From: Symsagittifera roscoffensis
Taxonomy: Eukaryota; Xenacoelomorpha; Acoela; Convolutidae
Direction: 5' to 3'
DNA: 64,000 bases
NCBI RefSeq assembly: GCF_963678635.1
Contig: NC_087066.1
Span: forward strand, 3,035,633-3,099,632
In this document: in pieces, positions 55,101-59,270 of the stretch
Numbering within the stretch: position 1 is the first letter of the stretch
Layout: each line of letters starts with the position of its first letter
Position numbers and translations under genes: made by a program
The notes under the pieces: generated by a model
What the model saw: the letters and a program-made list of their open reading frames with translations, nothing else
The model's database searches: none
What the model was told of the DNA's origin: nothing

Positions 55101-55546
55101 GCCCGAGCCAATATGTGAGTCGAAGATCCCGAGGACATGTGAATTGATTGGGAAAGCTAAAACTGAGCAAGAAATCATTCGTTATGTTTTTTGGCGTGTT
55201 TAGTTTTTATCAATGTGCAAATGCAAATTTCTCTTACAAACTTGAAGTTTTCTCAAATGTTAAACTAAGGGATATTTTTGAGAACAGTAAGTGGTTTTGT
55301 TTAATGCAGCCTATGGCTAATACTATCTCGCCGGCGGCTGGAGGAGATGGGAACCTGTTGAAGAAACTGCTGAGCTCTGGCGCCCAGGTGACCAATATGG
55401 GAGTGAATGGAGCCAGCGTGCTTATCAGTGGAGCACCTGCAATGTCATCTGCGCAAGTCATGGGACAAAATACAATGTCCTCCATCAGTGGAGCATTTAC
55501 CACCTCAACGTCTAACAGTAGTAATCATCTAACCACACGTTCATAA
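5941..55546 (+). CDS. p160-type nuclear-receptor coactivator (NCOA/SRC/Taiman-like), 13 exons, N-terminus outside window
   Basis: Thirteen exons join without a frame conflict into 2247 residues ending at a TAA. All introns are GT-AG and every phase matches. Exons 2-4 (residues about 205-367) look like a PAS domain: a strand-rich start, a segment FSNFLSPTARHEFLKLL that fits the usual PAS helix, and a segment SPVYWLFNKTDRRAFCF that resembles the PAS-B of NCOA proteins. The rest is low-complexity Ser/Asn/Gln/Met/Pro sequence. LSELL (about residue 1121) and LKKLL (about 2185) are canonical LXXLL nuclear-receptor boxes; RLLKLI (about 678) and MLSLL (about 731) are near-canonical. In the p160 family, bHLH-PAS comes first, NR boxes follow, then a CBP-binding acidic domain and a Gln-rich tail; the order here agrees. 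The bHLH and PAS-A parts must lie before the window. Role inferred: nuclear coactivator bridging hormone receptors to CBP/p300-type acetyltransferases. Another long bHLH-PAS protein is the main alternative. No database search was possible. Confidence 0.62.
6207..6615 (+). other. intron 1 (409 bp), AT-rich
   Basis: Bounded by GTAGAT and TTGATAG. No other feature seen. Confidence 0.6.
6616..7032 (+). CDS. coactivator gene, exon 2 (linker and start of PAS-like domain)
   Basis: Acceptor TTTTTGATAG ends at 6615 and is the only nearby AG that keeps the frame left by exon 1. Donor GTTAGT starts at 7033. The first 115 or so residues are Ser/Thr-rich and disordered in character. The last 20, with LQLYGFQNPGSFTASM, begin the PAS-like fold that continues in the next two exons. 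Confidence 0.7.
7975..8370 (+). repeat. family B hairpin-ended repeat, copy 1
   Basis: Matches 18955-19297 in the same orientation, sharing TTTATATCGGCTT, GGTTTCTGCT and TATTTTTGGCT. It finishes in a hairpin GCGAAG...CTTCAC (8347-8363) followed by ATCTGTG. No transposase is present, so the mechanism is unknown. Confidence 0.6.
9175..9310 (+). repeat. dispersed repeat with GCGAAG/CTTCGC hairpin, copy 1
   Basis: Aligns with 48095-48236, sharing ACTTGTGCTCTTGTGC, CTTTCTCGCTT and ACTCATAAAAGATTCTTGA. It contains a perfect 6-bp hairpin at 9245-9262 followed by CTGTG. Confidence 0.65.
9497..9666 (+). CDS. coactivator gene, exon 3 (middle of PAS-like domain)
   Basis: Acceptor TTTTGTCCAG ends at 9496; the first base completes an ATG codon begun in exon 2. 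The donor GTCAGG at 9667 is weak, but it leaves one base that fits exon 4 exactly. The peptide has higher GC than its surroundings and includes YAPDCVLRAEML and FSNFLSPTARHEFLKLL, placed as in the helical part of PAS domains. Confidence 0.68.
9930..11110. mobile_element. compound hairpin repeat: two family A units tail to tail, left copy
   Basis: A plus-oriented family A end (GGTCGGATTATTTTGTG to CTATCCTTGTTT, 10232-10285) and a minus-oriented end (ACAAGGACAGCCGG to GTTCCGACC, 10606-10653) face each other across a 320-bp spacer. Similarity continues outward on both sides, so the whole is a large inverted-repeat structure. The same arrangement, inverted, is at 15848-17255. Within the spacer a TCCACATTTGAAATTA-like motif of about 20 bp is repeated three times (10492-10550). 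Confidence 0.7.
11111..11938. other. AT-rich sequence between compound repeat and Helitron end, nothing identified
   Basis: No exon, clear repeat landmark or RNA gene recognised. Confidence 0.35.
11939..12800 (-). mobile_element. Helitron 3' terminus (minus strand) and subterminal tandem array
   Basis: Read on the minus strand it ends CCAGCTTTAGCTGG (perfect 6-bp stem, 11947-11960), four or five bases, then CTAG (11939-11942) and T, the Helitron 3' signature. Inward (to the right) are degenerate units of about 170 bp carrying TTCCGAGGGCCATA-like and GATATCAGATTTGG-like landmarks, as in the array at 4.4-5.1 kb but inverted. The terminal region is homologous to 5072-5195. Confidence 0.75.
12802..13360. 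repeat. long near-perfect palindrome (two arms of about 265 bp, 29-nt loop)
   Basis: Left arm 12802-13064 and right arm 13094-13360 are reverse complements with few differences by eye. Matching points include CAGTGGCCACTG in both arms, the block ending ACAATATCAGATGTGAG, and TTCCGAGGGCCAT. The arms consist of Helitron array units. Folding would give a hairpin of more than 500 bases in DNA or pre-mRNA. Confidence 0.9.
13361..13440 (-). repeat. continuation of inverted Helitron array units
   Basis: Diverged array sequence (TTATCGAGAAAACAAAAAAA) continues past the palindrome and fades near 13440. Confidence 0.45.
13880..14183 (-). mobile_element. tRNA-derived SINE-like element, copy 1
   Basis: Read on the minus strand it starts with a hairpin TACCCTTGC...CAAGGGT and a TTAAAAGACTTTTTTTC-like head. 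A tRNA-like promoter block follows, with B-box-like TTGAAGTCTGACCAGGAC, and it ends in GTCGGCTTAGTT. It aligns over its length with copies at 18320 and 23641. The tRNA-like block is internal rather than at the very 5' end. Confidence 0.65.
14184..15847. other. AT-rich intronic stretch, nothing identified
   Basis: A-rich on the plus strand. No exon, terminal repeat or RNA gene recognised. Several weak motifs could be decayed repeats. Confidence 0.4.
15848..17255. mobile_element. compound hairpin repeat, right copy (inverted relative to 9930-11110)
   Basis: Family A unit in plus orientation (15848-16395) and in minus orientation (16748 to about 17255), again tail to tail across a spacer of about 350 bp. 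The spacer is the reverse complement of the left copy's spacer: TATGGTATTATAATTTC versus its complement near 10545, and AAGTCCAAGCGTGAAAAT near 16597 versus its complement near 10410. The pair makes a large inverted repeat around the Helitron and palindrome. Confidence 0.7.
17256..18319. other. AT-rich stretch with decayed repeats
   Basis: A minus-strand tRNA-like patch at about 17880-17965 (GGTTTGGATCTCGTCCGGAG read on the minus strand) suggests an old SINE. At 18040-18110 a motif ATTTCACAGCGGAATTGAAA belongs to dispersed family C. No coding exon. Confidence 0.4.
18320..18619 (+). mobile_element. tRNA-derived SINE-like element, copy 2
   Basis: Head AGCAAGGGTAGTGCAATCGGG, then CTCATTTCTAGTGATACCTT, then a tRNA-like block with B-box-like TAGTTCGAATCTGACCAGG, ending TTTTGTCGGCTTAGTTGCC. 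Same order of landmarks as the copies at 13880 and 23641. B-box consensus GGTTCGANTC is nearly matched. Confidence 0.68.
18955..19297 (+). repeat. family B hairpin-ended repeat, copy 2
   Basis: Aligns with 7975-8370. It ends in hairpin GCGAA-GCTCAGT-TTCGC (19270-19286) followed by CTCTGTG. The stem differs in sequence from copy 1 but pairs. Confidence 0.6.
19799..20048 (+). CDS. coactivator gene, exon 4 (end of PAS-like domain)
   Basis: Strong acceptor CCTTTTGTTTCAG ends at 19798; donor GTCAGT at 20049. The peptide includes SPVYWLFNKTDRRAFCF and AQLFIYVQLYRR, resembling the last strands of an NCOA PAS-B domain. A GC-rich core stands out clearly from the AT-rich introns. It is isolated between introns of 10.1 and 20.9 kb. 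Confidence 0.75.
20049..23640. other. intronic stretch, mostly unique sequence
   Basis: A (CTAT)n microsatellite lies at about 21889-21909. A hairpin CTAGCAT-GCT-ATGCTAG is near 22137. Family C-like TTCTAAGCGGAATAGAAAAA lies near 21275. No gene supported. Confidence 0.4.
23641..23948 (+). mobile_element. tRNA-derived SINE-like element, copy 3
   Basis: Best preserved copy. Perfect head hairpin ACCCTTGC-GACA-GCAAGGGT (23642-23661), then TCGGGTTCTAGACTTTTG, ACTCCTAGTGGTACCTT, a tRNA-like block with GAGTTTGAATCTGACCTGG, and an end CGTCGGCTTAGTTGCC. The tRNA-like part includes an A-box-like TTAGCTTGGTTGTAACG. Confidence 0.72.
24060..24370 (+). mobile_element. pair of tRNA-like SINE fragments
   Basis: Two tRNA-like blocks follow each other: GCGATTCGAATCCGGTAGGG (about 24113-24132) and GGAAGTTCGATTCCAGTTGA (about 24283-24302). 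Each is a close B-box match with an upstream A-box-like stretch (GTAGCTCAATAGCTTAGC near 24219). Each is followed by TGTCTG and GTCGGCTTAGTT-like tails. Neither folds into a complete cloverleaf with a matching acceptor stem. Confidence 0.55.
24769..24795 (+). repeat. family B terminal hairpin fragment
   Basis: TTCGAAGCTCAGCTCCGCC followed by TCTGTG is the same terminal motif as 8347 and 19270, with a weaker stem. Confidence 0.45.
24800..29277. other. intronic stretch, mostly unidentified
   Basis: A family A end fragment sits at 26482-26533. Short simple repeats occur, for example a TA run near 28711-28725. Frames at 27694-27952 overlap on both strands and are not supported. Family C-like sequence is near 25280. 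No gene seen. Confidence 0.4.
26482..26533 (+). repeat. family A 3' end fragment
   Basis: GGTCGAAAGTTTCAAAG then GCTACTTGCACAGCAACCGG and CCTTGTTT: the conserved end of the family A unit. Confidence 0.6.
29278..29860 (+). mobile_element. family A hairpin-ended unit, complete solo copy (about 580 bp)
   Basis: Starts TTCCGACCATTGAAAATG and runs through CAGTGTCGAGAAAAATAGG, ACGCCATTTTGGGAAT, TGACTATCGAACGTGCC and AACGACACTAATTTG to the end ACAGTAACCGGCTATCCTTG. The order is the same as in 15848-16395. A (TG)n run at 29815-29833 replaces the usual sequence near the terminal hairpin. No coding capacity. Confidence 0.65.
30186..30555 (+). repeat. recent tandem duplication, two units of about 185 bp
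   Basis: Unit 1 (30186-30370) and unit 2 (30371-30555) differ at only a handful of positions by eye, chiefly in T-run length. Each contains AGTGAGATGCTGTCAGGGCTC at its end. Confidence 0.9.
30556..31447 (+). repeat. degenerate tandem array, about five units of 165-180 bp
   Basis: Landmarks such as GCTCAAATCCTTGTAGTTTT followed by GAGATATGACG recur near 30565, 30744, 30913, 31079 and 31245. Blocks like CCTTGTAGTTGGGTTCTGT recur near 30668, 31007, 31177 and 31405. The array leads straight to a Helitron-type terminus at 31528. Confidence 0.75.
31448..31528 (+). mobile_element. Helitron 3' terminus, second type
   Basis: Perfect hairpin GCACC-GGA-GGTGC (31504-31516), eight bases, then CTAG (31525-31528) followed by TT. 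Hairpin, CTRR and a following T fit the Helitron 3' end. The stem sequence differs from those at 5175 and 11947. Confidence 0.68.
31560..31690 (+). mobile_element. possible tRNA-like SINE fragment
   Basis: ATATTCGAGTCCTTTTGG near 31657 is B-box-like, and GGAGGATGTGTTGTTATAC lies upstream. It lies directly downstream of the Helitron end. Weakly supported. Confidence 0.35.
31926..32967 (-). mobile_element. internally deleted hAT element, 1042 bp
   Basis: Terminal inverted repeats CAGGGATGGGGTGATAT at 31926 and its near-complement ending ATCACCCATCCCTG at 32967. Perfect 8-bp target duplication ATTCTGTG (31918-31925 and 32968-32975). Subterminal ATATC/GATAT repeats are numerous at both ends. It carries a shortened transposase frame, so it is non-autonomous. 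Its end sequence differs from the hAT at 1268 apart from the first five bases, so it is another family. Confidence 0.93.
32120..32644 (-). pseudogene. truncated hAT transposase (174 aa, central part deleted)
   Basis: The frame keeps the DUF659-type start of the catalytic core (LSLDGWSNVHNQPIVCV, about residues 28-44) and VTDNTGNV (about 93). It then jumps to the C-terminal dimerisation region (SPSTASLERLFSSYGWI, about residues 132-148, ending FKVLNNA). The BED finger, the CxxH block and the RW motif are missing, while the full transposase at 1362-2984 has all three. It cannot be catalytic. It could still bind partners through the dimerisation region, which is inference. The frame itself is uninterrupted. 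Confidence 0.88.
33005..37610. other. intronic stretch, partly repeat-free
   Basis: A 139-codon frame on the minus strand at 33589-34008 has no recognisable domain and no splice support. The section from about 34700 to 37200 lacks the repeat families seen elsewhere and has GC-richer patches (about 35030-36300). It may hold regulatory sequence but no exon is supported. Confidence 0.4.
37611..37755 (-). repeat. family C terminal fragment with perfect hairpin
   Basis: Hairpin TCAGGGC-GAA-GCCCTGA at 37625-37641, followed by ATGTTCCGACC. It is the reverse complement of the end of the family C copy at 58360-58505. The box GTTCCGACC is also next to the hairpin of family A. Confidence 0.75.
37756..38794. 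other. AT-rich intronic stretch
   Basis: A B-box-like GGGGTTCGAATCACTTGGGG near 38256 might mark an old SINE. A degenerate family A end (ACTTGCAACGGGCTGCTCTTG) is near 38730. No gene. Confidence 0.4.
38795..39662 (+). repeat. family C repeat, copy without terminal hairpin
   Basis: Aligns with 57485-58350. It shares GGTGACAATTGGT, AATATTTTTCA, TTTGTGCGAC, TGGCATAGCAA and GTACGCTGAC followed by TTTTTGACATCA. Similarity stops before the hairpin end found at 58478. It includes a short internal duplication of CCCCAGCGGA (about 38952-38982). Confidence 0.7.
39663..40949. other. end of intron 4, mostly unique sequence
   Basis: Nothing recognised except the acceptor region of exon 5. Confidence 0.4.
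40950..42451 (+). CDS. coactivator gene, exon 5 (large exon with degenerate NR boxes)
   Basis: Acceptor CTCTGTTATAG ends at 40949 and the first base completes an Arg codon from exon 4, giving LYRRHYWVRENF across the junction. Donor GTGATT at 42452. About 500 residues, Ser/Asn/Gln-rich. RLLKLITDK (near 41881) and IMLSLLDQK (near 42037) are LXXLL-like and sit where p160 proteins carry their receptor-interaction boxes. The exon ends with a Gly/Met-rich stretch and a basic KKRSR motif that could serve nuclear localisation. Confidence 0.78.
42452..42888 (+). other. intron 5 (437 bp) with a possible minus-strand SINE fragment
   Basis: Read on the minus strand, 42835-42715 contains AGTGAAGGCGCTAAGTATCA and a B-box-like GATGATTCGAGGCCCACC. 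This would be an antisense tRNA-like insertion in the intron. Confidence 0.4.
42889..43152 (+). CDS. coactivator gene, exon 6
   Basis: Acceptor TATTTCTCAG ends at 42888; donor GTAATT at 43153; phases 1 in and 1 out. Peptide is Ser/Asn-rich with a basic start (PHAKRQ) that continues the basic patch from exon 5, and an acidic-hydrophobic end (YMEDLGFSFPQLGE) that leads into exon 7. Confidence 0.72.
43853..44325 (-). mobile_element. family A hairpin-ended unit, minus copy
   Basis: Starts (plus view) ACAAGGATAGCAGCTTG, perfect hairpin CTGTGC-AAGTA-GCACAG (43870-43886), box TTGTTCCGACCAT. It continues through TTTTTTCGGCGTAGTGTGG and CATATTCGACAGTCATTG to TTCCTCTGCATTTTTC, the complement of the unit start at 29288. 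Confidence 0.68.
44560..44850 (-). repeat. partial family A unit
   Basis: Carries the middle landmarks (TTTTTTTCGACACAG, GGGACTGAAAGGGCTTCAAT, ATGATATGTAT) without a hairpin end. Confidence 0.5.
45057..45605 (-). mobile_element. family A hairpin-ended unit, minus copy
   Basis: ACAAGGATAGCCGGTTG, then a decayed hairpin with GGCACAGAATG, then TTTCGTGCGTGATGTGAT, TGCCAAGAAAGCGCTAAAT and ATGACTGAAAGGGCTATAT, ending CCTCCCCATTTTCAATTG. Same order as the other copies. Confidence 0.65.
45770..46045 (-). pseudogene. non-LTR retrotransposon reverse-transcriptase relic
   Basis: A 91-codon minus-strand frame reads QGVLGPHTFIFCVYDFI and then LIQFSDDTSIICTG. These match the order and spacing of the QGxxLGPxLFxxYIND and FADDT motifs of LINE-type reverse transcriptases, with the catalytic ADD as SDD. 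Both sides have decayed and no ORF1, endonuclease or tail is visible. It lies 120 bases from exon 7 and is antisense to the host gene. The specific LINE clade cannot be told. Confidence 0.7.
46165..46296 (+). CDS. coactivator gene, exon 7 (acidic segment)
   Basis: Acceptor ATTGTTTTTCAG ends at 46164; donor GTAAAT at 46297. The peptide begins DDIDEMIQNLPIDDDFL, an acidic amphipathic stretch of the type found in activation domains. By position it could be the CBP-binding region of a p160 protein, but that is inference only. Confidence 0.7.
46297..47235 (+). other. intron 7 (939 bp), AT-rich
   Basis: No feature beyond splice sites and weak family C-like sequence near 46920-47060. Confidence 0.5.
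47236..47433 (+). CDS. coactivator gene, exon 8 (Ser/Gly-rich)
   Basis: Acceptor CATGTGTAG ends at 47235. The donor I prefer is GTTAGT at 47434; GTGACG at 47416 is also in phase and would shorten the exon by 18 bases. The peptide has a run of seven Gly codons, so a length polymorphism is possible. Without splicing the frame meets TAG just past the preferred donor. Confidence 0.6.
47690..47905 (+). mobile_element. second tRNA-like SINE family, copy 1
   Basis: GCTTTATTGGTAGCTAGC, then GTGGCGTAGATGCGAGGACG and GGACTCCCAATCTCTTGG, then TTCAAGGCTCACTTTTTACC. The landmarks are in the same order in the copy at 48920. The tRNA-like block is decayed (B box poor). Confidence 0.5.
48095..48236 (+). repeat. 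dispersed repeat with GCGAA/TTCGC hairpin, copy 2
   Basis: Aligns with 9175-9310. Hairpin at 48169-48186, then CTCTACGTG. Shares ACTCATAAAAGATTCTTGA. Confidence 0.62.
48920..49175 (+). mobile_element. second tRNA-like SINE family, copy 2
   Basis: From 48989 the sequence reads as a tRNA-like block: GGCCTGTAGCGCAGATGTGA, an anticodon-like arm GGGGA-CTCCTAA-TCCCC, and a T-arm-like GTAGGAGCGAATCCTCC. The anticodon position would be CCT (Arg). The acceptor stem does not pair, so this is a SINE or pseudo-tRNA, not a functional gene. It ends near a hairpin-like GGGAAGCACAGCCTCGCC (49148-49165) with CTGTG, as in family B. Confidence 0.6.
50512..50630 (+). CDS. coactivator gene, exon 9
   Basis: Acceptor CTTTCGTTGTTTGAAG ends at 50511 and is the only nearby AG in the phase left by exon 8. 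Donor GTTCGA at 50631 is weak but keeps phase 0 for exon 10. The peptide is basic and Ser-rich (NSERKRSVEG). An ATG at 50487 opens a longer frame, but it sits in the polypyrimidine tract and is not needed. Confidence 0.55.
50906..52238 (+). CDS. coactivator gene, exon 10 (LXXLL box and poly-Gln)
   Basis: Acceptor GTGATTTAG ends at 50905; the frame is open from AGT at 50906, well before the first Met at 51029. It contains a canonical LSELL motif near 50948-50962. A charged, coiled-coil-like stretch (AHELREAARKEEERDLQEQQ, near 51430-51490) is followed by Gln/Asn-rich sequence. Eleven uninterrupted CAG codons lie at 52103-52135. Donor GTATAG at 52239. Confidence 0.75.
52103..52135 (+). repeat. 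pure (CAG)11 tract in coding sequence
   Basis: Eleven uninterrupted CAG codons in exon 10 encode a Gln run. Pure tracts of this kind vary in length between individuals in many genes. Confidence 0.95.
52509..54257 (+). CDS. coactivator gene, exon 11 (Gln/His/Pro/Asn-rich)
   Basis: Acceptor AAAATTTAACAG ends at 52508; donor GTTAGT at 54258. About 580 residues of Gln, His, Pro, Ser and Asn with many Met, as in the C-terminal Gln-rich domain of p160 coactivators. The last 70 residues turn acidic (SVEDEPKMTEQMEDLNSIYD) and may be a second activation region. The strand is unambiguous because the opposite-strand frames are short. Confidence 0.76.
54560..54760 (-). repeat. partial family A unit in intron 11
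   Basis: Middle landmarks only (TTACTTGATCGC, CGACCCATTCCGATAATTAT, TTGTGGTACTTGATTTTTGC). No hairpin end. Confidence 0.4.
55008..55114 (+). CDS. coactivator gene, exon 12
   Basis: Acceptor GCTCAATTTTAG ends at 55007; its first two bases complete a Leu codon. Donor GTGAGT at 55115 is a full consensus match. The short peptide is Asn/Ser/Thr-rich and of no known domain. Exon length and phase fit both neighbours. Confidence 0.72.
55310..55546 (+). CDS. coactivator gene, last exon with LKKLL motif
   Basis: Acceptor TTTGTTTAATGCAG ends at 55309; TAA stop at 55544-55546. The peptide has GNLLKKLLSSGAQV, a canonical LXXLL helix near the C-terminus, and then a Ser/Thr/Gly-rich end. Some vertebrate NCOA proteins also finish with an LXXLL motif, which supports the family call. 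Confidence 0.75.
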   Translation, partial: PMANTISPAAGGDGNLLKKLLSSGAQVTNMGVNGASVLISGAPAMSSAQVMGQNTMSSISGAFTTSTSNSSNHLTTRS

Positions 55547-56260
55547 CAGAATTGAACAAACGAACGAATCAGCCCAGTTTTAACGGTTGTTTTCGTAGAT
55601 TGTCACTGCTGTATTTACGACACTTGCAGAACACCAAAGTTCAACTATTTGACACGTGCAGAACACCACTTTAGTTGGCGAAGCGGGAATTCTGCCAAGG
55701 AGTTATCGAGCACTACTCAGCCGAAATCCACTGCCCCACAAACATGCCATAGTTAAAAAAGTGTTGCGATGGTGACAAATTAAACAAAAGGCATGAAATA
55801 AAGTTAACAGGAAATGGCCAATAACAGATTATTGTGTGTCGAACACATTGTGTTGACGGCGTGAACTTAAGATGGACTGGTAGAAAACGGATCATTTTGC
55901 CGAAATCTAGCTTTACCTACTGTTTAGACTGAAAAGCTCATCTCAGCTACACAACAAGGATATTTAAACATTGGCAGCGGCGAATTACTATTGCTTCTTA
56001 GCTATCCAAGTAGAAAATGGATGTGGTTGATGTGTAGTTAGACTACATGAAATGAACGAACTCAAACTCTGTTAGTTAATCTGAACACAAACTCAGGCAA
56101 ATACAATACTAAATAGAAGCTCAGTACGATAAGTATTTGCTATTCGATTCGAAGTTGGACAAAACTCTAAGTCAATTTATTTTTACCTATTTTGTCAATA
56201 ATTCATTTTTGAATTTCAGTTTGTGCTGATAAATAAAGTAAAAATAGAAAGAAGGCATTA
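55547..56260 (+). other. 3' UTR of the coactivator gene with two polyadenylation signals
   Basis: Non-coding, moderately AT-rich sequence after the stop. AATAAA occurs at 55797-55802 and again at 56232-56237, the second followed by A/G-rich sequence. It is largely free of the repeats seen elsewhere. The real cleavage site is not visible from sequence. Confidence 0.5.
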
Positions 56261-57484
56261 GAAATTTATTTATGAAACTAAACCCAGACAGCCGCTTTAG
56301 TGTTAATTTGTCTCCATTATTTTCTTGTTCTTCGTTTGTCTCTCTTTCTCTTCTTCCGCCAAAGAAGTACTAAAGTCTCTCTCAGTTGCTTCATATTTAG
56401 GTCAATGTCATATGTCAATGAAATGTGTATAGTATTTGTTCTAGAAATCGAATCAAACCACTTGTGCTAATTGGGATGTTGTGATTATTAGCGAACAGTT
56501 TTCCTCATAAAGATAGATCCCAAGCGATATGTTGCTACTGGAATAGCGATAGTTGTTGTACTGATCAAAGCCTCTGCGTGAATTCTTTGTTGTTATTGTT
56601 GCAACATCTGATGCAACTCGGCGAATAGTTGAAGGAACAAAAAATTGGCGACCACGGTCTTAGATTGAGAACAATTCAAAACTGAGTTTGAGAACAAGTT
56701 TTAAAAGATGTTTTTGACTTTTGGATCAGTTCTTTGCCATAAGGAGCAAAGGCACCAAATTACAATTTTGCGTTTGACCTTACATGGAAATGCAACAAGA
56801 CAAAACTGTCCTATAAAATTCGCCCTGTTTGAAACTGAACTTTTGTTTGATGTTGCTGAAACATGTGATTAATTGAAATATCAAGATTGTATTTGTGGAT
56901 GAAAAAACAATTCGAAAAAAAGGTCCAAATTTGCAATTGAATTGTGAACAATTGTTTGATCATTGGTGCGTTCACTCCTATTTCTTGTTTATCTCTCGCT
57001 CTCTCTCTGTCTACTCTTCTCACAACGAATAATATTGTTGAAATGTGAAAAAAGGAAACTCTCGCGAGGTTGCTTGAAGCTAACTTCGAGGTTCGCTAAC
57101 GTTGCTATCTTGTACACTATATCGTATCGAGTTCGACTCATGTCCTCAATTTAATAATATATTCATTTTTGGCCTTAATCTATTTTTATATGTACAATTT
57201 ACTATGATTCAGCTAATTTTTAAAACAAAAAATTAAGTCAAGTTAAATCAAGCGAACACAGGCAACATGATGCCACAAAAAAGAATTGCTGCAATAGGGA
57301 TTCAGGGACAGTTTTTACAAAAGACATTTTTCACCAGGAGGTAACAACAGTTTTCTTAAATTGAGTAAAAAATCATTTAAGCTATTTAAGATTCGATGAA
57401 TGTTTTTCGTTTTTCAAACTCGTGTATAAGTCGTAATTTCTTTTGCTTTCTCATGAAAAGTCTAAAAATGTGCTCAGGCTGGAA
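56261..57484. other. intergenic sequence after the coactivator gene
   Basis: A CT-rich run (CTCGCTCTCTCTCTGTC) lies near 56996. No gene recognised on either strand. Confidence 0.4.
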
Positions 57485-58505
57485 TTTTCTTTTTTGCGGT
57501 TTGATTTTTTTCAAGTTCAGTTGATTTTTTTTGTAAAAAGAAAGATTAACTCCACTATTAACAACAGCATAAGTGTAAAAATCACGAAAAACGTGATATA
57601 CTTGTAGTTTCGAAGCAGCTAGATTTAAGTTTTCAGATTTCCCTGCGATTTCCCTTAAATTGGGTTAATTTACTCGAAAACTTGTCAATTGTAATTTGCT
57701 AAAAGTGCAATCCTTTTTCCGTGAAATTTCGTAAGTTACTTTTTCTCTCCTTGCGTTCATTGGCACTTCAATTTTCTTTTGACTGTTTTTTGTGACAAAT
57801 GTTTTATGTGGTGTTTTTTAACCTTCGAAAAGTTTACAGAAGAAACTGCATTTTTTTGAAGCTTTCAAGATTTCATTTTCATTCCGAAAATTCAAATTGT
57901 CTAAAAAACGTGACTGATTTTTATTTTCAAAAATCGAAAATTAAATTTCATAATTGCAGGTTGAATAAAATGATAATTTTTGATTCATTTCTGTCCAATT
58001 GAGCGATTACTTATTGTTTACTTTGAAACTCGAGTTTTGGCTATTTTTGCAAATTTTTGAAGGATTGATAGGTGACAATTGGTAAATTTGCGGGACTAAA
58101 TATGCGTTATTTTGCGGATTTTTAAGTTATGCTGAACTCAGAAATGCACCTTGGCCTCGAAAATGTTAAATTGCCACTTTTTCCAGCAATCGTTCTCGAC
58201 TAGAAAAATATTTTTCAGTACTTTTTATCTCTTCGCGACAACTCAAAGCAATTGAAGTTGTTTGTTGCATTGTCTGTCAAGGGAATAGTTTGTGCGACTT
58301 GGCATAGCAATCAGATGCACACTTAAATGTACGCTGACGTTTTTGACATCATTTGTGATTAACTTTTTGATATTGTCTTTTTCAAATTTTAGAAAAAAAA
58401 AATTTCATCTTGTTTTATTACATTTAATTTTTAAATGTTATTACTGCTCCATAAACCTTAAAAGGCAATCGAAACAATCAGGGCTTCGCCCTGATACGAG
58501 CAGTC
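57485..58505 (+). mobile_element. family C hairpin-ended repeat, most complete copy (about 1 kb)
   Basis: Runs through GGTGACAATTGGTAAATT, TTTTTCAGTACTTTTTATC, GTTTGTGCGACTTGGCATAG and ACGCTGACGTTTTTGACATC to a perfect hairpin TCAGGGC-TTC-GCCCTGA (58478-58494) and the end TACGAGCAGTCTT. No coding capacity and no transposase. The position of the hairpin about 12 bases from the end is like that of family A. Confidence 0.7.
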
Positions 58506-58739
58506 TTACTTGGTTTTCTGATTGGATGTTGCAGTCAAATCAGTTTGTATAGCAAAACTATTCGGGCTAAATTTTTTCTACCGATGATTTGGACATTTCT
58601 TTTTGAAGTCGAAATCAATACTGAACTAATATTAAAATACTGCCATGCGCGTGCTTTGGGTTGACTATTGCCAATCTTTTTGTGACAGTTGGTAACAACA
58701 CGTCCACGCACAGTATGGCCTACAAAAAAAACATAACTA

Positions 58740-59270
58740 ACAGAACAAAGATAACCGCTGCTGTGAAAATAGCACTGAATGTTACGACCATAATAAAAAT
58801 AAAAACTAGAAAGTTTTTTTTTCAAATTTTTTAAAGAATTTTCTGCGTTGTAATAAGAAGATCTGAACAAAAACGTAGGCATTTTCAATTGTCAAAGAAA
58901 AAATAGCAAATTGGGCAACAGTTTTTGAAGAAAGAAAACTAAAAAAAAATTAAAAATTTTCTTGAAATGTTATGCAAAAATTTTTGAAATGAACTAAATT
59001 TTTGATTCCCATATTGCGCTAAAAAGACTCCAAAAAAGGATTTCAGTAGAGTAAACTCAAATTTTTATGGCTTAAATTACGCATAATTAAGCTGTTGTTA
59101 GTCTGCTTGCTCGCTTTACGCGCTCGAAATTAGACGAAAAATCAAAAAATTCAAACCGGTTTTTCTAGATTTTTGAAAAATGATTTATTACCTTTCGAGT
59201 TATGACTAAAAGATTTTTTACTATTAATACAAATCGCTCAAATACTATTGGTATACTAAAATGAGTAACT
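58740..59270 (-). mobile_element. family A hairpin-ended unit, minus copy
   Basis: ACAAAGATAACCGCTGCTGTG, hairpin CTGTG-AAAATA-GCACTG, box AATGTTACGACCAT, then CCATATTGCGCTAAAAAGAC and TCAAACCGGTTTTTCTAG. It lies 235 bases from the end of the family C copy, in opposite orientation. Confidence 0.62.
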
